DNA of 64,000 bases from Rhodanobacter glycinis (GCF_006438785.1 NZ_RCZB01000003.1:124001-188000); one strand, 5' to 3'. Positions 18,204 through 29,069 are shown, numbered from the stretch's first letter. The notes: generated by a model from the sequence alone, not told the origin. Numbers and translations: made by a program.

Positions 18204-19135
18204 CGGCCGGGCCTCGCGCCGCCGAACAGAGCGGTGACGGCATCGAGCGGATCGATGGCCGTATCGATACTGTTGCAGCGCAGACCCAGCGACTTCGCCA
18301 GTTCACCGAGCCGCGCCGGGCCGGCGCCCAGCGCGCTCTGGAACTCACTCCGCTGGCGCTCGGACTGCAGCAGTACTTCGCTGCGCTCGCCAGCATGTTC
18401 CAGCGGATAGCGCCCCGGCGGCGCCAGCGACAGCTCCAGTGCATCGGCCACCACCAGCACGCTGACCCCGGCGTGACGGGTCAGATCGAGCAGACGCTGA
18501 CGGGCCGGCGTGTCGCAACTGAAACCATCACTGATCAGCAATACGCGACTGGCACCGTGCAGCACACGGCTGGCACGGGTCAGCGCATCGGACAGCGGCT
18601 CGACCTTGCCGGATGTGGCCTGTGCGTCCCATGCGGCCAGGGCACCGCAGACCGCGAGCGCACCGCGCGATCCTGCTTGCGGACGCAGCAGCTGCTCGGC
18701 GTGGCCGAACGCCATCACTCCGACCCGTTCGCCGGCGCGCACCGCGTACCATGCAGCTACGGCTGCCGAACGCGCCGCCTGCACCGACTTGAACCGCACC
18801 CGCGTACCGAATCGCATGCTTGCGTGGGTATCCAGCAGGATCAGCAGGCAGCCTTCGCGATCCTCCTGAAACAATTTGGTATGCAGTTTCCCGCTGCGTG
18901 CGGTGAGACGCCAGTCGAGCCGGCGCACGTCATCGCCAGCCTGATAGATGCGCGACTCGGCGTAGTCCATGCCGCGGCCGTATAGACGGCTGGACTGCTG
19001 GCCGCTGCGCGCAGCACGGCTAAGCAGAGGCGCTGCGCGCGTGCGGGCAATCCGCTCCCGCAACGCAATCAGTTCGGCCAGCGAAACCTGGCTGCAGCCA
19101 TCGCCATCCGTTCGATGTGGCAGAGCGACACTCAC
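18200..19135 (-). CDS. DUF58 domain protein of the moxR-bat operon
   Basis: Protein of 311 residues. The DUF58 core is clear: GRGMDYAESRIYQAGDDVRRLDWRLTARSGKLHTKLFQED, with the VWA-like beta-strand motif LLDTHASM corresponding to a DxSxS site. No transmembrane segments. DUF58 proteins act next to MoxR AAA+ ATPases. Overlaps moxR and the DUF4381 gene by 4 bp each. Confidence 0.92.
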   Translation of the reverse strand: MSVALPHRTDGDGCSQVSLAELIALRERIARTRAAPLLSRAARSGQQSSRLYGRGMDYAESRIYQAGDDVRRLDWRLTARSGKLHTKLFQEDREGCLLILLDTHASMRFGTRVRFKSVQAARSAAVAAWYAVRAGERVGVMAFGHAEQLLRPQAGSRGALAVCGALAAWDAQATSGKVEPLSDALTRASRVLHGASRVLLISDGFSCDTPARQRLLDLTRHAGVSVLVVADALELSLAPPGRYPLEHAGERSEVLLQSERQRSEFQSALGAGPARLGELAKSLGLRCNSIDTAIDPLDAVTALFGGARPGR

Positions 19136-20127
19136 GGCAGCGGCACGAGATCCAGCAGACGATCGATCACCCGATCCGGCCGTACGCCCTCGGCTTCTGC
19201 CTCGTAGCTGAGCAGTACCCGATGACGCAGCACTTCATGGGCGATCTCGTGCACGTCCTCGGGCAACACGTAATCGCGCCCAGCCAGCCACGCTTTCGCG
19301 CGCGAGCAGCGATCCAGCGCGATGGTGGCGCGCGGACTGCCGCCCCACGCGATCCAGCGCTTCAGCTCCGCGCCATAGCGACCGGCATCGCGGGTGGCCA
19401 GCACCAGCTGGGTCAGATACTCCTCCAGCGCCGGCGCCATGTGCACCGCCATCGCCGCATCGCGCGCGGCGAACACATCCGCCTGGCTCAACAGTGCTGG
19501 CGACGTGGCTACCGGATGCGCGCGGCGACTGGCCTGCTCACGGGCCAGCTTGAGGATGGCCAGTTCGGCCACCGCGTCCGGATATCCAATCGTCACATGC
19601 ATCAGGAAGCGGTCCAGTTGGGCTTCCGGCAGGGTGAACGTGCCTTCCTGCTCGATCGGATTCTGTGTCGCCATCACCATGAACAGCTCGGGCAGCTGCC
19701 ATGTACTGCGGCCCACCGTGATCTGCTGCTCGGCCATCGCCTCCAGCAGTGCCGACTGCACCTTGGCCGGCGCGCGATTGATCTCGTCGGCCAGCACGAT
19801 GTTGTGGAACAGCGGACCGCGCTCGAATTCGAAACTGCCGGACTGCGGGCGAAACACATCGGTACCGGTAAGGTCCGCCGGCAACAGGTCGGGAGTGAAC
19901 TGCACCCGATGGAAATCCGCCTCGATACGTGCCGCCAGCGCCTTCACCGCCGTGGTCTTCGCCAACCCGGGCGCACCCTCCACCAGCAGGTGACCGTCGG
20001 CCAGCAAGGCCACCAGCAGGCAGTCGATCAGATGGGGCTGGCCGATGATGCAGCGTTGCAGGTCGTCGCGCAGTTGCGCAAAGGAGCGCTGCAGGCTGCT
20101 CAACGATGGGGTTTCTGGCATATCCAT
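19132..20127 (-). CDS. MoxR-family AAA+ ATPase
   Basis: Protein of 331 residues. Walker A GAPGLAKT (51-58), Walker B NIVLADEINRAPAK, sensor 1 ATQNP (MVMATQNPIEQEGTF), arginine-finger region EAQLDRFLM and C-terminal lid domain. MoxR ATPases are chaperone-like remodelers that work with VWA proteins encoded beside them. First gene of the operon moxR-DUF58-DUF4381-batA-batB/C-batD; an in-frame ATG at 20121 is the alternative start. Confidence 0.95.
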   Translation of the reverse strand: MDMPETPSLSSLQRSFAQLRDDLQRCIIGQPHLIDCLLVALLADGHLLVEGAPGLAKTTAVKALAARIEADFHRVQFTPDLLPADLTGTDVFRPQSGSFEFERGPLFHNIVLADEINRAPAKVQSALLEAMAEQQITVGRSTWQLPELFMVMATQNPIEQEGTFTLPEAQLDRFLMHVTIGYPDAVAELAILKLAREQASRRAHPVATSPALLSQADVFAARDAAMAVHMAPALEEYLTQLVLATRDAGRYGAELKRWIAWGGSPRATIALDRCSRAKAWLAGRDYVLPEDVHEIAHEVLRHRVLLSYEAEAEGVRPDRVIDRLLDLVPLP

Positions 20128-20257
20128 GATCGGTTCCGTTCTCGACGTGGCGCAAGCCGCTCTCAGCCGCGCGATGACGCGCTGACGAATCAGGCAGCGT
20201 GCTACAGACCATAAACGGCGCCGGAAGTTTAATCCGGCATGTATGCCGTGCGAACTG

Positions 20258-20288
20258 AAAAAAAAGAGGCGGCCGAAGCCGCCTCTTT
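20258..20288 (-). terminator. Intrinsic terminator of the pilMNOPQ operon
   Basis: On the minus strand an 11-bp stem AAAGAGGCGGC / GCCGCCTCTTT closes a TTCG tetraloop and is followed by a run of eight T (plus-strand A-run 20258-20265). It lies 20 bp after the pilQ stop. Classic rho-independent terminator. Confidence 0.93.
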
Positions 20289-20307
20289 CATTGCTGCATT
20301 GAGAACC

Positions 20308-22482
20308 TTACTGCAACGTGTCGCTGAGGATGCGTGGCGTCACGAAGATCAGCAGCTCGGCCTTGGTGTTCACACGCGACGTATTGCGGAACAGCATGCC
20401 GATGCCGGGGATGTCGCCCAGGCCGGGCACCTTGGAGATCGTGTTGGCCTTGTTGACCTCATAGATACCGCCGAGCACCACGGTCTGTCCGTTGTCCACC
20501 AGTACCGAGGTATTGATCTCGCGGGTGTCGATGGTCGGGATCTTGCCGCTACCCGGAGCATCCACGTAACCGGCCAGCGCGTCTTTCTTGACGTTGATCA
20601 TCAGGTAGACACGGTTGTCGGCGGTAATCGTCGGGGTCACCTTCAGCTCCAGCACGGCGTCCTTGAACTGCACCGTGGCGGTGCCCGTACCAGCACTGGA
20701 ACCGCTGTTCTGGAACGTGACGTAGCCGATTTCCTGACCCTGGCGGATGACTGCCTCCTGCTGGTTGGCGGTAATCACACGCGGACTGGAGATCACTTCG
20801 CCCCGGCCTTCAGTCTGCGCGGCGGAGAGTTCCAGATCGATCGCGTAGTTCGCGCCGAGGATGGCCAGACCGAAGCTTCCGGTCGGAGTACTCGCCGGCA
20901 AACTCACATTGAGACCACCGCCAGCGGTGCCATTGCCCAGGTCGTGACCACCAACGGTAATGAGATTGTGGTTGCCATCGTTATTCTGGGTGTAGTGCTT
21001 GCCCGAGATGCCAAACTTGGCACCCAGTTCGCGGGTGAAGTCATCCGTGGCGACCACGATGCGCGACTCGATCAGCACCTGCTGCACCGGCTTGTCCAGC
21101 ACTGCGATCAGATCACGCAGTTGCTTGATCTTTTCCGGCGTGTCGTTGAGGAGCAGGGTATTGGTTCGCTCATCGAACGAGACGCTGCCACGTGGCGAGA
21201 GGAAGCCGCGCTGGGTGTTGGCGCCGCCACCGCCACCGCCACCGCCCTGCATGCTGCCGCTGGTCAGCAGCTTGGCGATGTCCGCCGCCTTGCCATAGCT
21301 GATCGGCACGTAGTCGGTGACCAGCTCGGCGGTGTCCAGCGCCTTCAGCTTGGCATCGGCCAGGTCCTGCTCGTACTTGGCCAGTTCCGCCTGCGGGGCA
21401 ACCCACACCACGTTGCCATTGCGACGCATGTCGAGACTCTTGGCGCGCAGGATCACATCCAGTGCCTGATCCCACGGCACGTTGACCAGGCGCAGCGTGA
21501 CACTGCCACCGACGCTATCCGATGCAACCAGATTGAGGCCGGAGATGTCAGCAATCAGCTGCAGTGCCGAGCGCACCGGGATGTCCTGGAAATTGAAGGT
21601 GACGCGCTTGCCGTTGTAGCTCGGCTCCTTGCCCAGCTTGGCCAGCTTGTCATCCTTGGCATCGGCTTTCTTCGGCGCCACCTCCACCACGTACTGGTCC
21701 GCAGTCTGGTAAGCCGAGGTATCGACATTACCCTTGACGGCAATTTCCACGCGGGCACCACCGCCGGCACCGGAGCGGGTGACGATGGACTGTACCGGTG
21801 TGGCGAAGTCCAGTGTGTCCAGACGCTGGGCAAGGTTGGCCGGTAGGTTGGCATGATCGATGGTGACCAGCACCTTGTCACCCTGACGGGTCATCTCGGC
21901 ATTCGCACCGCTGCCGCTAAAGCTGATCAACACGCGGCCTTCGCCATTCGGACCGCGGCGAAAATCGATGTTGGAGATCGCTGGGCCACTCGATGACGAC
22001 GGCAATGCCTTGGTCGGGTCGATGGTGGAGGCGGTGGTCACGGACTGATCCGTGCTGCCGTTGTTGACGGTAAGCACCAGGCTGTGTCCCTCGACCCGCG
22101 TGCGATAGCTCGACTCGCGCATCAACTCGATGACCACCCGGGTACGACCGCCGGCTGCCACCGCGGACACCCCGGAAGTCGAGCCCTTGCCGATGTCCAG
22201 GTGGCGCGCGGCCGCATTGTCGGTGTCGGCAAAGTCGACCGCAATGCGTGGCGGATTGCCCGTGGTGAATATTTTTGGCTGCGGTACCGGGCCACTGCCG
22301 AAGTCCATGTGCAGCTCGACGCTGCCACCAGGCAGCGCGTCATAGCTGATGTTCTTCAGCGTGGTGGTTGCTGCCATCGCAGTGCTGGCCCAGGTGGCGC
22401 CGGCGATCAGCAGGCCCAACAACATGTAACGGCTCGCATGGCGCATGACACGGCCCCGGACGGATTGGATTTGGTTGGTCAT
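20308..22482 (-). CDS. pilQ: Type IV pilus secretin PilQ
   Basis: Protein of 724 residues that forms the outer-membrane channel for the type IV pilus. Signal peptide in the first ~37 residues; two AMIN peptidoglycan-binding domains (about 40-130 and 165-270); STN/N0 domain with VTFNFQDIPVRSALQLIADISG; N1 domain; secretin domain with RGEVISSPRVITANQQEA and the end motif PGLGDIPGIGMLFRN. A GGN hexanucleotide repeat encodes eight Gly at about residues 412-419 (21224-21246), between the N1 region and the secretin domain. Last gene of pilMNOPQ, 19 bp after pilP. Confidence 0.96.
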   Translation of the reverse strand: MTNQIQSVRGRVMRHASRYMLLGLLIAGATWASTAMAATTTLKNISYDALPGGSVELHMDFGSGPVPQPKIFTTGNPPRIAVDFADTDNAAARHLDIGKGSTSGVSAVAAGGRTRVVIELMRESSYRTRVEGHSLVLTVNNGSTDQSVTTASTIDPTKALPSSSSGPAISNIDFRRGPNGEGRVLISFSGSGANAEMTRQGDKVLVTIDHANLPANLAQRLDTLDFATPVQSIVTRSGAGGGARVEIAVKGNVDTSAYQTADQYVVEVAPKKADAKDDKLAKLGKEPSYNGKRVTFNFQDIPVRSALQLIADISGLNLVASDSVGGSVTLRLVNVPWDQALDVILRAKSLDMRRNGNVVWVAPQAELAKYEQDLADAKLKALDTAELVTDYVPISYGKAADIAKLLTSGSMQGGGGGGGGANTQRGFLSPRGSVSFDERTNTLLLNDTPEKIKQLRDLIAVLDKPVQQVLIESRIVVATDDFTRELGAKFGISGKHYTQNNDGNHNLITVGGHDLGNGTAGGGLNVSLPASTPTGSFGLAILGANYAIDLELSAAQTEGRGEVISSPRVITANQQEAVIRQGQEIGYVTFQNSGSSAGTGTATVQFKDAVLELKVTPTITADNRVYLMINVKKDALAGYVDAPGSGKIPTIDTREINTSVLVDNGQTVVLGGIYEVNKANTISKVPGLGDIPGIGMLFRNTSRVNTKAELLIFVTPRILSDTLQ

Positions 22483-22501
22483 TGCATCAGCCCCTGTCTA
22501 C

Positions 22502-23044
22502 CTATTTCGCGTCGAGCGCGATGCTGGCCGGACGTTCCATCCAGCCACCATTACCGTTGGATACCAGCTCGACCAAGTCGATATGGTCTTCGCTGATCGC
22601 CGTGATGTGCCCGTAGTTCTGACCCATGTATTCGTTGGCATGGACGCGATGGATCACACCACCCGGATCCTTGATCAACACTTCCATGTTCGCTCCGACT
22701 CCAACCGTGCCGACCATCTTGAGGCTGTCCAGCGCGAACATCTCCAGTGGCTGCTTGGCGCGATTGGCGTCCGGCCGTGGGCCGCTGGTGGCGGCATTGG
22801 TCTGCAGCTCGGCCGTACTTGGGCTGAACGGATCGCGCCGGTCCTGATCGTCGTACTTGAACGTCTCGAACGTCTTGATCACCGGCAGCGGCTGGATCGG
22901 TGCGCCCTTCTTGGCTTTCTCCTGCGCTACCCAGCCGCGCAGGTCGGACATGCCGCGTGTGCAGCCGCCGAGTACCAGCACAGTGCCAAGCATTAGCAGG
23001 AGCCGTGCCGCATGCGTGGATTTGATGGCGAACTTGTTCATCAT
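22502..23044 (-). CDS. pilP: Type IV pilus assembly lipoprotein PilP
   Basis: Protein of 180 residues. Lipoprotein signal with lipobox LGGC (Cys about 28). Disordered Pro/Lys-rich linker, then the homology-region beta domain (MFALDSLKMVGTVGVGANMEVLIKDPGGVIHRVHANEYMGQNYGHI) that binds PilQ N0. It connects the PilNO inner-membrane complex to the secretin. ATGA overlap with pilO. Confidence 0.95.
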   Translation of the reverse strand: MMNKFAIKSTHAARLLLMLGTVLVLGGCTRGMSDLRGWVAQEKAKKGAPIQPLPVIKTFETFKYDDQDRRDPFSPSTAELQTNAATSGPRPDANRAKQPLEMFALDSLKMVGTVGVGANMEVLIKDPGGVIHRVHANEYMGQNYGHITAISEDHIDLVELVSNGNGGWMERPASIALDAK

Positions 23045-23691
23045 TTCGCACCCCCCGCCTTTTTGTTGCTTGCGGCGGCGCTCTCTTCGTCATCCAGATA
23101 GCGGTAGGTCTTCACCGTGCCCTGCAGGACGAGTTGACCACCTGAGGCACCGCCCTTGCCCGGTGCTTTCGGAGTCAACGAGACATCATGCAAGGTGAGG
23201 ATCACCACCCGTGGCAGCGAGGCCACACCGCTGATGAAGGTACCGAACTGGTGATAGGTACCGCTCATACGCAGCGTGATCGGCCTCTCCGCGTAGAAAT
23301 CCTTCGGGGTTTCCGGGCCGGGCTGGAACAGGTCGCTCTCCAGGCCTGCCGACTGCGCGGTCTGCGAGATATCGATCAGCAGCTCGGGCATTTCGGTCTT
23401 GCTGGGCAGCTGGCGCAGCAGCTGGCGCAGCATGTCCTGCATCTCGTCGAGCTGCTGTTGCAGCGCTTCCAGGTTGACAGACTTGGCTTGTTTGGTCGCG
23501 AACTCCTGCTTGAGTTGATCTTCCTTGCCGGCCAGCGTCTGCAGGCTGTCCTGCTGGTCGCCGACGAAGAAATACCAGCCGATCAACAGGACGAAGGCAC
23601 ACAGCAGCACGGTGAAGAACATCTTGACCGATTGCGGCCAGCCACCGACGTTGTTGCGGTCGAGGTTGCGGATGTCGTCGAGGAACTTCAT
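23041..23691 (-). CDS. pilO: Type IV pilus inner-membrane protein PilO
   Basis: Protein of 216 residues. One transmembrane helix (about 25-44: FFTVLLCAFVLLIGWYFF), a coiled coil (about 50-105, Gln/Leu/Glu-rich) and a ferredoxin-like C-terminal domain with YHQFGTFISGVASLPRVVIL. Heterodimerises with PilN in the alignment subcomplex. 4-bp overlaps with pilN and pilP. Confidence 0.95.
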   Translation of the reverse strand: MKFLDDIRNLDRNNVGGWPQSVKMFFTVLLCAFVLLIGWYFFVGDQQDSLQTLAGKEDQLKQEFATKQAKSVNLEALQQQLDEMQDMLRQLLRQLPSKTEMPELLIDISQTAQSAGLESDLFQPGPETPKDFYAERPITLRMSGTYHQFGTFISGVASLPRVVILTLHDVSLTPKAPGKGGASGGQLVLQGTVKTYRYLDDEESAAASNKKAGGAK

Positions 23692-24436
23692 GGCTTGGTC
23701 CCTCCCGTGGCAGCCGCGGCATCCGCCGGCTTGGGTCCAGCAGCGGCCGCCGTGGCGGCAACGGCAGGCTTGGCCGGCGTCGACGTGATCGCTTTCGCAG
23801 CCGCACCGAGCGCTACCGAGACGGCTGCAGGAGCAGCACTGGAGCTGGCCTCCGCCGGCTGCGACGGGGTTTTCCCGGGCTCAGTCTCGTCGGTCTTGGG
23901 GCGACTCAGCGTCACATCCAGGCCGAACGCATACGGCATGCGGGTGGCGTCATGGGTATTTTCGGTCTTGCGCAGATCGGCATGACCCATCCACGGCGAG
24001 CTTTCGACATTGCGCATGTATTCGGCGACGCTGGCGTTGGACTGCGCCACGCCATCGAGCGACATGGACTGGCCACTCTGTTTCAGCCCGCTAAGGCGCG
24101 CACTGGAAGGAATCGTCTTCACCAGTTCGTCGAACAGATGCACCATCTGGGAACGGTCCGCCTGCAGTTGCTCGATGATCTGCTTGCGTGCCAGCAGATG
24201 CTCACGCACCTTTTCCAGATCCTTGATCTTTGCGATGCGCACGTCGAGCTGCTTGATCTCGGTTTGCAGATACGCGTTGCGCTCGTTCTGGTTGTCGATG
24301 CGCTGGTCCATCCAGAATATCCATAACAGCAGCACGCCCAGCGCCACCACGAAGGCGGCGACGAGCTGCATGTAGAACTCGCGTTCACGCTGCTTGCGCC
24401 GCTCGGCGCGCCACGGAAGTAGATTGACATGTGCCA

Positions 24437-24437
<1 letters not shown>
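23688..24437 (-). CDS. pilN: Type IV pilus inner-membrane protein PilN
   Basis: Protein of 249 residues starting MAHVNLLPWRAERRKQRERE, the conserved N-terminal segment that binds PilM (INLLPWR type). Transmembrane helix at about 24-44, coiled coil to about 110, ferredoxin-like domain to about 185. It carries an unusually long Ala/Pro-rich C-terminal tail of about 65 residues (GKTPSQPAEASSSAAPAAVS onward), absent from E. coli-like or Pseudomonas PilN as I recall them. Shares one base with the pilM stop. Confidence 0.94.
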
Positions 24438-25583
<1,146 letters not shown>

Positions 25584-25747
25584 CGGCCTACGGCAACTTT
25601 CTCAAGTAATTGACGTGATGCCCACCACATTTGCAGGATCCCCCTCGCTGGCGCAACCCTTGCTTTGGCGGACCACGCCTCATGCCGCAAATACTGCTAC
25701 ATCTATACTCTGCCATGTTTTGACTCAGGTCTCGCTATCTCCACACC

Positions 25748-28273
25748 ATGCTAATTTTCAAACGTTTGCTGCGCTGGGCTTTGCTCCTGGCTTTTTCCGG
25801 TTTGCTTCTGGCAGTTATTGCGGTTGGCGTGGCGTACTGGCTGATAGCTCCGAGACTGCCATCGGTGGCCGACCTCAAGGATTACCACATGCAGGTGCCG
25901 CTGCGCGTACTCAGCGCGGACGGCAAGCTGATTGCCAGTTTCGGCGAAACCCGGCGCATTCCGGTTGACATCGAAAACGTGCCTGATCGACTCAAGCACG
26001 CGGTGCTGTCGGCCGAAGACGCGGACTTCTATCACCATCCCGGCGTGGACTGGCGTGGCATTGCACGCGCCGGCTGGCACGTCATCGTGACAGGCGGCGA
26101 CAAGGGTTCCGGTGGCTCGACCATCACCCAGCAGGTCGCCCGCAACTTCTTCCTGAGCCCGGAAAAGCTCTATTCGCGCAAGCTCACCGAAATCTTCATT
26201 GCCCTGCGCATCGAGCATGAACTGAGCAAGGATCAGATCCTCGAGCTGTATCTCAACAAGATGTTCCTGGGTCACCGCTCGTACGGCGTGGGCGCCGCGA
26301 CGGAGTATTACTACGGGAAGACGCTGGATCAGTTGACCGTGGCCGAATGCGCGCTGATCGCCTCGACCTTCCAGCTGCCATCGGCGGTCAATCCGATCAA
26401 CAATCCCAAGCGTGCGATCGCCAGGCGCAACTGGGTGCTGGGCGAGATGCTCCGGCATGACTACATCACCAAGCCGGTCTACGAGCAGGCGATTGCCGAG
26501 CCTAATCACGCCTACCCGCATGAGCAGCCGATCGAGGTGGATGCGCCTTACCTGGCGGAAATGGTGCGCCGGCAGGTGCTGGACCGGTTCGGCAACGATG
26601 CGCTCACAAATGGCTATGTGGTTCGGACGACATTGCAGAGCAATCGCCAGCAGACGGCCGTGGAGGCCCTGCGCAATGGCCTGATCGCCTACGACCACCG
26701 ACACGGCTGGCGCGGAGCCGAAGCCCACCAGGACCTGCCCGCCAGCGCCGGTGAGGCGGAATACGACGCCCTGCTCTCCAGCTATACCGGTGTCTCGGGG
26801 CTGCAACCGGGCCTGGTGACGGCCAGCGATGCGAAGCAGGCAACGGTCTATCTGCCCACCCATGAGAACGTGATTCTCGATCTTGCCGCCATGAGCTGGG
26901 CGCGCCCGCATATCAATGACGATCGCGTTGGCGCCGCGCCGGTGAGTGTCGACAGCGTGCTCAAGCGCGGCGACATCATCCGGCTTGCGCGCGACGACAA
27001 GGGCGAGTGGCAGCTTGCGCAGATTCCTGCCGCCCAGGCGGCGTTGACCTCGATCAATCCGGAGGACGGCTCGATCCAGGCACTGGTCGGCGGTTTCAAT
27101 TTCGTGCGCAGCAAATTCAATCGCGCGGTGACGGCGGCGCGCCAGCCTGGTTCAAGCTTCAAGCCCTACCTGTATTCGGGCGCATTCGATCGCGGCTTCA
27201 CCCCATCGTCGATCATCAACGACGCACCGCTGGCCCTGCCCGATCCGTCGAAGCCGAACGGTATCTGGACGCCATCCAACGACGACGACAAGTTCGCCGG
27301 TCCGATGCGCTTGCGCGAAGCGCTGGTGCAGTCGAAGAACCTGGTTTCGGTGCGCCTGCTCGATGCGATCGGCGTGCGCTACATGCGCGAGTACGCCACC
27401 CGGTTCGGCTTTTCGCTCGATGCGATTCCGGCCAACCTGTCGATGGCGCTGGGTACCGCGTCGGTGTCGCCGATGAGTATGGCTCGCGGCTATGCCGTGT
27501 TCGCCAATGGCGGCTATCTGGTCACGCCGTACTTCATCCATGAGATCGACGACCGCGACGGCAAGCCGCTATACGTGGCCAACCCCGCACGCGCCTGCCG
27601 CAGCTGTCAGGAGCGCCTGCTCGATACGCGCCCGCCCGGACCGCCGCCAGCCGACATGAATCCGACCCCCGCCAACAACCTGGCCAGCACCGACGGCACA
27701 CCCGCGGAGTCGAGCAGCGTCGATGGTGTCGGTGAGGCCGTTCTGCCCGCCGACGTACATGGCGATAACGCGCATCCGCCGGTGCTCGCACCGCAGGTCA
27801 TCGAGGTCCGCAACGACTACCTCACCACTTCGTTGATGAAGGACGTGATCTTGCGCGGTACCGGCTCGGCCGCGCGCGCGCTGGACCGGGCGGACCTGGC
27901 CGGCAAGACCGGCTCCACCAACGATCATCGCGATGCCTGGTTCGTCGGGTTCAACGGCGACCTGTCCACCGCGGTGTGGGTCGGCTTCGACGACTACTCA
28001 TCGCTGGGCCACGGCGAGTTCGGCGCCAAGGCGGCGCTGCCGATTTGGATGGATTACATGGGCAGCGCGCTGAAGGATCAACCGCTGAGCACGTTGCCGA
28101 TGCCACCGGGAATCAGTACGGTATTGATCAATCGCCAGAACGGGCTCCCCACTTCCGCGGACGATCCGAATGGCATGAACGAGATGTTCAAGGTGGAAGA
28201 CATCGATCGCCTGCGCAACCAGGCCGCCCAGCAGAAGGACCAGGATCAACAGCACGCCTACGACATCTTCTGA
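25748..28273 (+). CDS. mrcA: Penicillin-binding protein 1A (bifunctional peptidoglycan synthase)
   Basis: Protein of 841 residues. N-terminal transmembrane anchor (about 10-34). Glycosyltransferase GT51 domain with catalytic Glu in LSAEDADFYHHPGVD (about residue 90), GSTITQQVARNFFL and KITEIFIAL-type motifs. An OB-like ODD insert follows, then the transpeptidase domain with SxxK in GSSFKP (about 466-469), SKN (about 534) and KTGS in GKTGSTND (about 719). A Pro/Ser/Thr-rich insert with a Cys pair CRSC lies at about 618-690 before KTGS. Divergent from pilM, as in most gammaproteobacteria. A TATACT at 25704-25709 may be its -10; the -35 is weak and there is no good Shine-Dalgarno sequence. Confidence 0.95.
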   Translation: MLIFKRLLRWALLLAFSGLLLAVIAVGVAYWLIAPRLPSVADLKDYHMQVPLRVLSADGKLIASFGETRRIPVDIENVPDRLKHAVLSAEDADFYHHPGVDWRGIARAGWHVIVTGGDKGSGGSTITQQVARNFFLSPEKLYSRKLTEIFIALRIEHELSKDQILELYLNKMFLGHRSYGVGAATEYYYGKTLDQLTVAECALIASTFQLPSAVNPINNPKRAIARRNWVLGEMLRHDYITKPVYEQAIAEPNHAYPHEQPIEVDAPYLAEMVRRQVLDRFGNDALTNGYVVRTTLQSNRQQTAVEALRNGLIAYDHRHGWRGAEAHQDLPASAGEAEYDALLSSYTGVSGLQPGLVTASDAKQATVYLPTHENVILDLAAMSWARPHINDDRVGAAPVSVDSVLKRGDIIRLARDDKGEWQLAQIPAAQAALTSINPEDGSIQALVGGFNFVRSKFNRAVTAARQPGSSFKPYLYSGAFDRGFTPSSIINDAPLALPDPSKPNGIWTPSNDDDKFAGPMRLREALVQSKNLVSVRLLDAIGVRYMREYATRFGFSLDAIPANLSMALGTASVSPMSMARGYAVFANGGYLVTPYFIHEIDDRDGKPLYVANPARACRSCQERLLDTRPPGPPPADMNPTPANNLASTDGTPAESSSVDGVGEAVLPADVHGDNAHPPVLAPQVIEVRNDYLTTSLMKDVILRGTGSAARALDRADLAGKTGSTNDHRDAWFVGFNGDLSTAVWVGFDDYSSLGHGEFGAKAALPIWMDYMGSALKDQPLSTLPMPPGISTVLINRQNGLPTSADDPNGMNEMFKVEDIDRLRNQAAQQKDQDQQHAYDIF

Positions 28274-28343
28274 ACCACCGGGCAGTTCGAGACCATGCCG
28301 GTTTCGTCCCTGCTGCCATTTGCCGATTGACGAGGAGTGAGCC

Positions 28344-29015
28344 ATGTCCCGAGGCGAACACCACCGAATCCACGCACATGACCGGCTGCAGCGCAATCGT
28401 CTGCGCATCGCCCAGGAAGCAGCCCGCCTGATGAGCGAGCACGGCATCCGCGATTTTCATCACGCCAAGTTGAAGGCGGCCGAACGGCTGGGCATCCTCG
28501 AAACGCAGGCGTTGCCGCGCAACCTGGAGATTGAGCAGGCATTGCGCGAACACCAGCGCCTGTTCCTCGCCGACAGTCAGCCGCAACTGTTGCGACAGCG
28601 GCGCGAAGCCGCGGTCGAAGCCATGCGTTTCCTTGCCGCGTTCGAGCCGCGACTGGTCGGCGCCGTACTAGAGGGCACCGCTGATGCGCACTCGGCGGTT
28701 TGCCTGCACGTATTCAGCGATGACCCCGAAGCGGTCGGCTTGTATCTGCGCGAACACGGCGTGCCGATCGAGACGCAGACCCGACGGCTGCGCAACAGTC
28801 GCGATGACCAGCCCGAATACCCGGTGCTCCTGTTTGCCGCCGACGACCTTCCGTTCGATCTCACCGTGCTGCCGCGCGATGCGCTACGCCAGGCTCCGCT
28901 GGATCGAACCGATGATCGACCGATGCGCCGCGCCGCACTAGCCCAGGTGGAAATGCTGCTGGGCGAAGACTCCGACCACGGTTTCGAGCAACGATTGACC
29001 GCCGTATTGCGCTGA
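28344..29015 (+). CDS. Conserved protein of unknown function with TetR-like N-terminus
   Basis: Protein of 223 residues, no signal or membrane segment. GAGGAGTGAGCC precedes the ATG. Residues about 18-52 (RNRLRIAQEAARLMSEHGIRDFHHAKLKAAERLGI) resemble the first helices of TetR-type DNA-binding domains. The middle (FEPRLVGAVLEGTADAHSAVCLHVFSDDPEAVGLYL) looks like an alpha/beta domain with a nucleotidyltransferase-like strand GAVLEGTA, but I cannot see a convincing catalytic Asp pair. The end, LTVLPRDALRQAPLD...MRRAALAQVEMLL, seems conserved in proteobacterial homologues as I recall. Function unknown. It follows mrcA by 70 bp and may share its transcript; it ends at a terminator. Confidence 0.75.
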   Translation: MSRGEHHRIHAHDRLQRNRLRIAQEAARLMSEHGIRDFHHAKLKAAERLGILETQALPRNLEIEQALREHQRLFLADSQPQLLRQRREAAVEAMRFLAAFEPRLVGAVLEGTADAHSAVCLHVFSDDPEAVGLYLREHGVPIETQTRRLRNSRDDQPEYPVLLFAADDLPFDLTVLPRDALRQAPLDRTDDRPMRRAALAQVEMLLGEDSDHGFEQRLTAVLR

Positions 29016-29039
29016 GCCGGCTTGGCGCTGCCGCAAACA

Positions 29040-29069
29040 CAAACGCCCCGGTCAAGGCAGGGGCGTTTG
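29040..29069. terminator. Intrinsic terminator between convergent genes
   Basis: Inverted repeat CAAACGCCCC (29040-29049) / GGGGCGTTTG (29060-29069) with a 10-nt loop, between the end of the unknown gene (29015) and the end of gltA (29110). The A/T-flanked GC stem suits either direction; the T-run is short. Confidence 0.75.
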
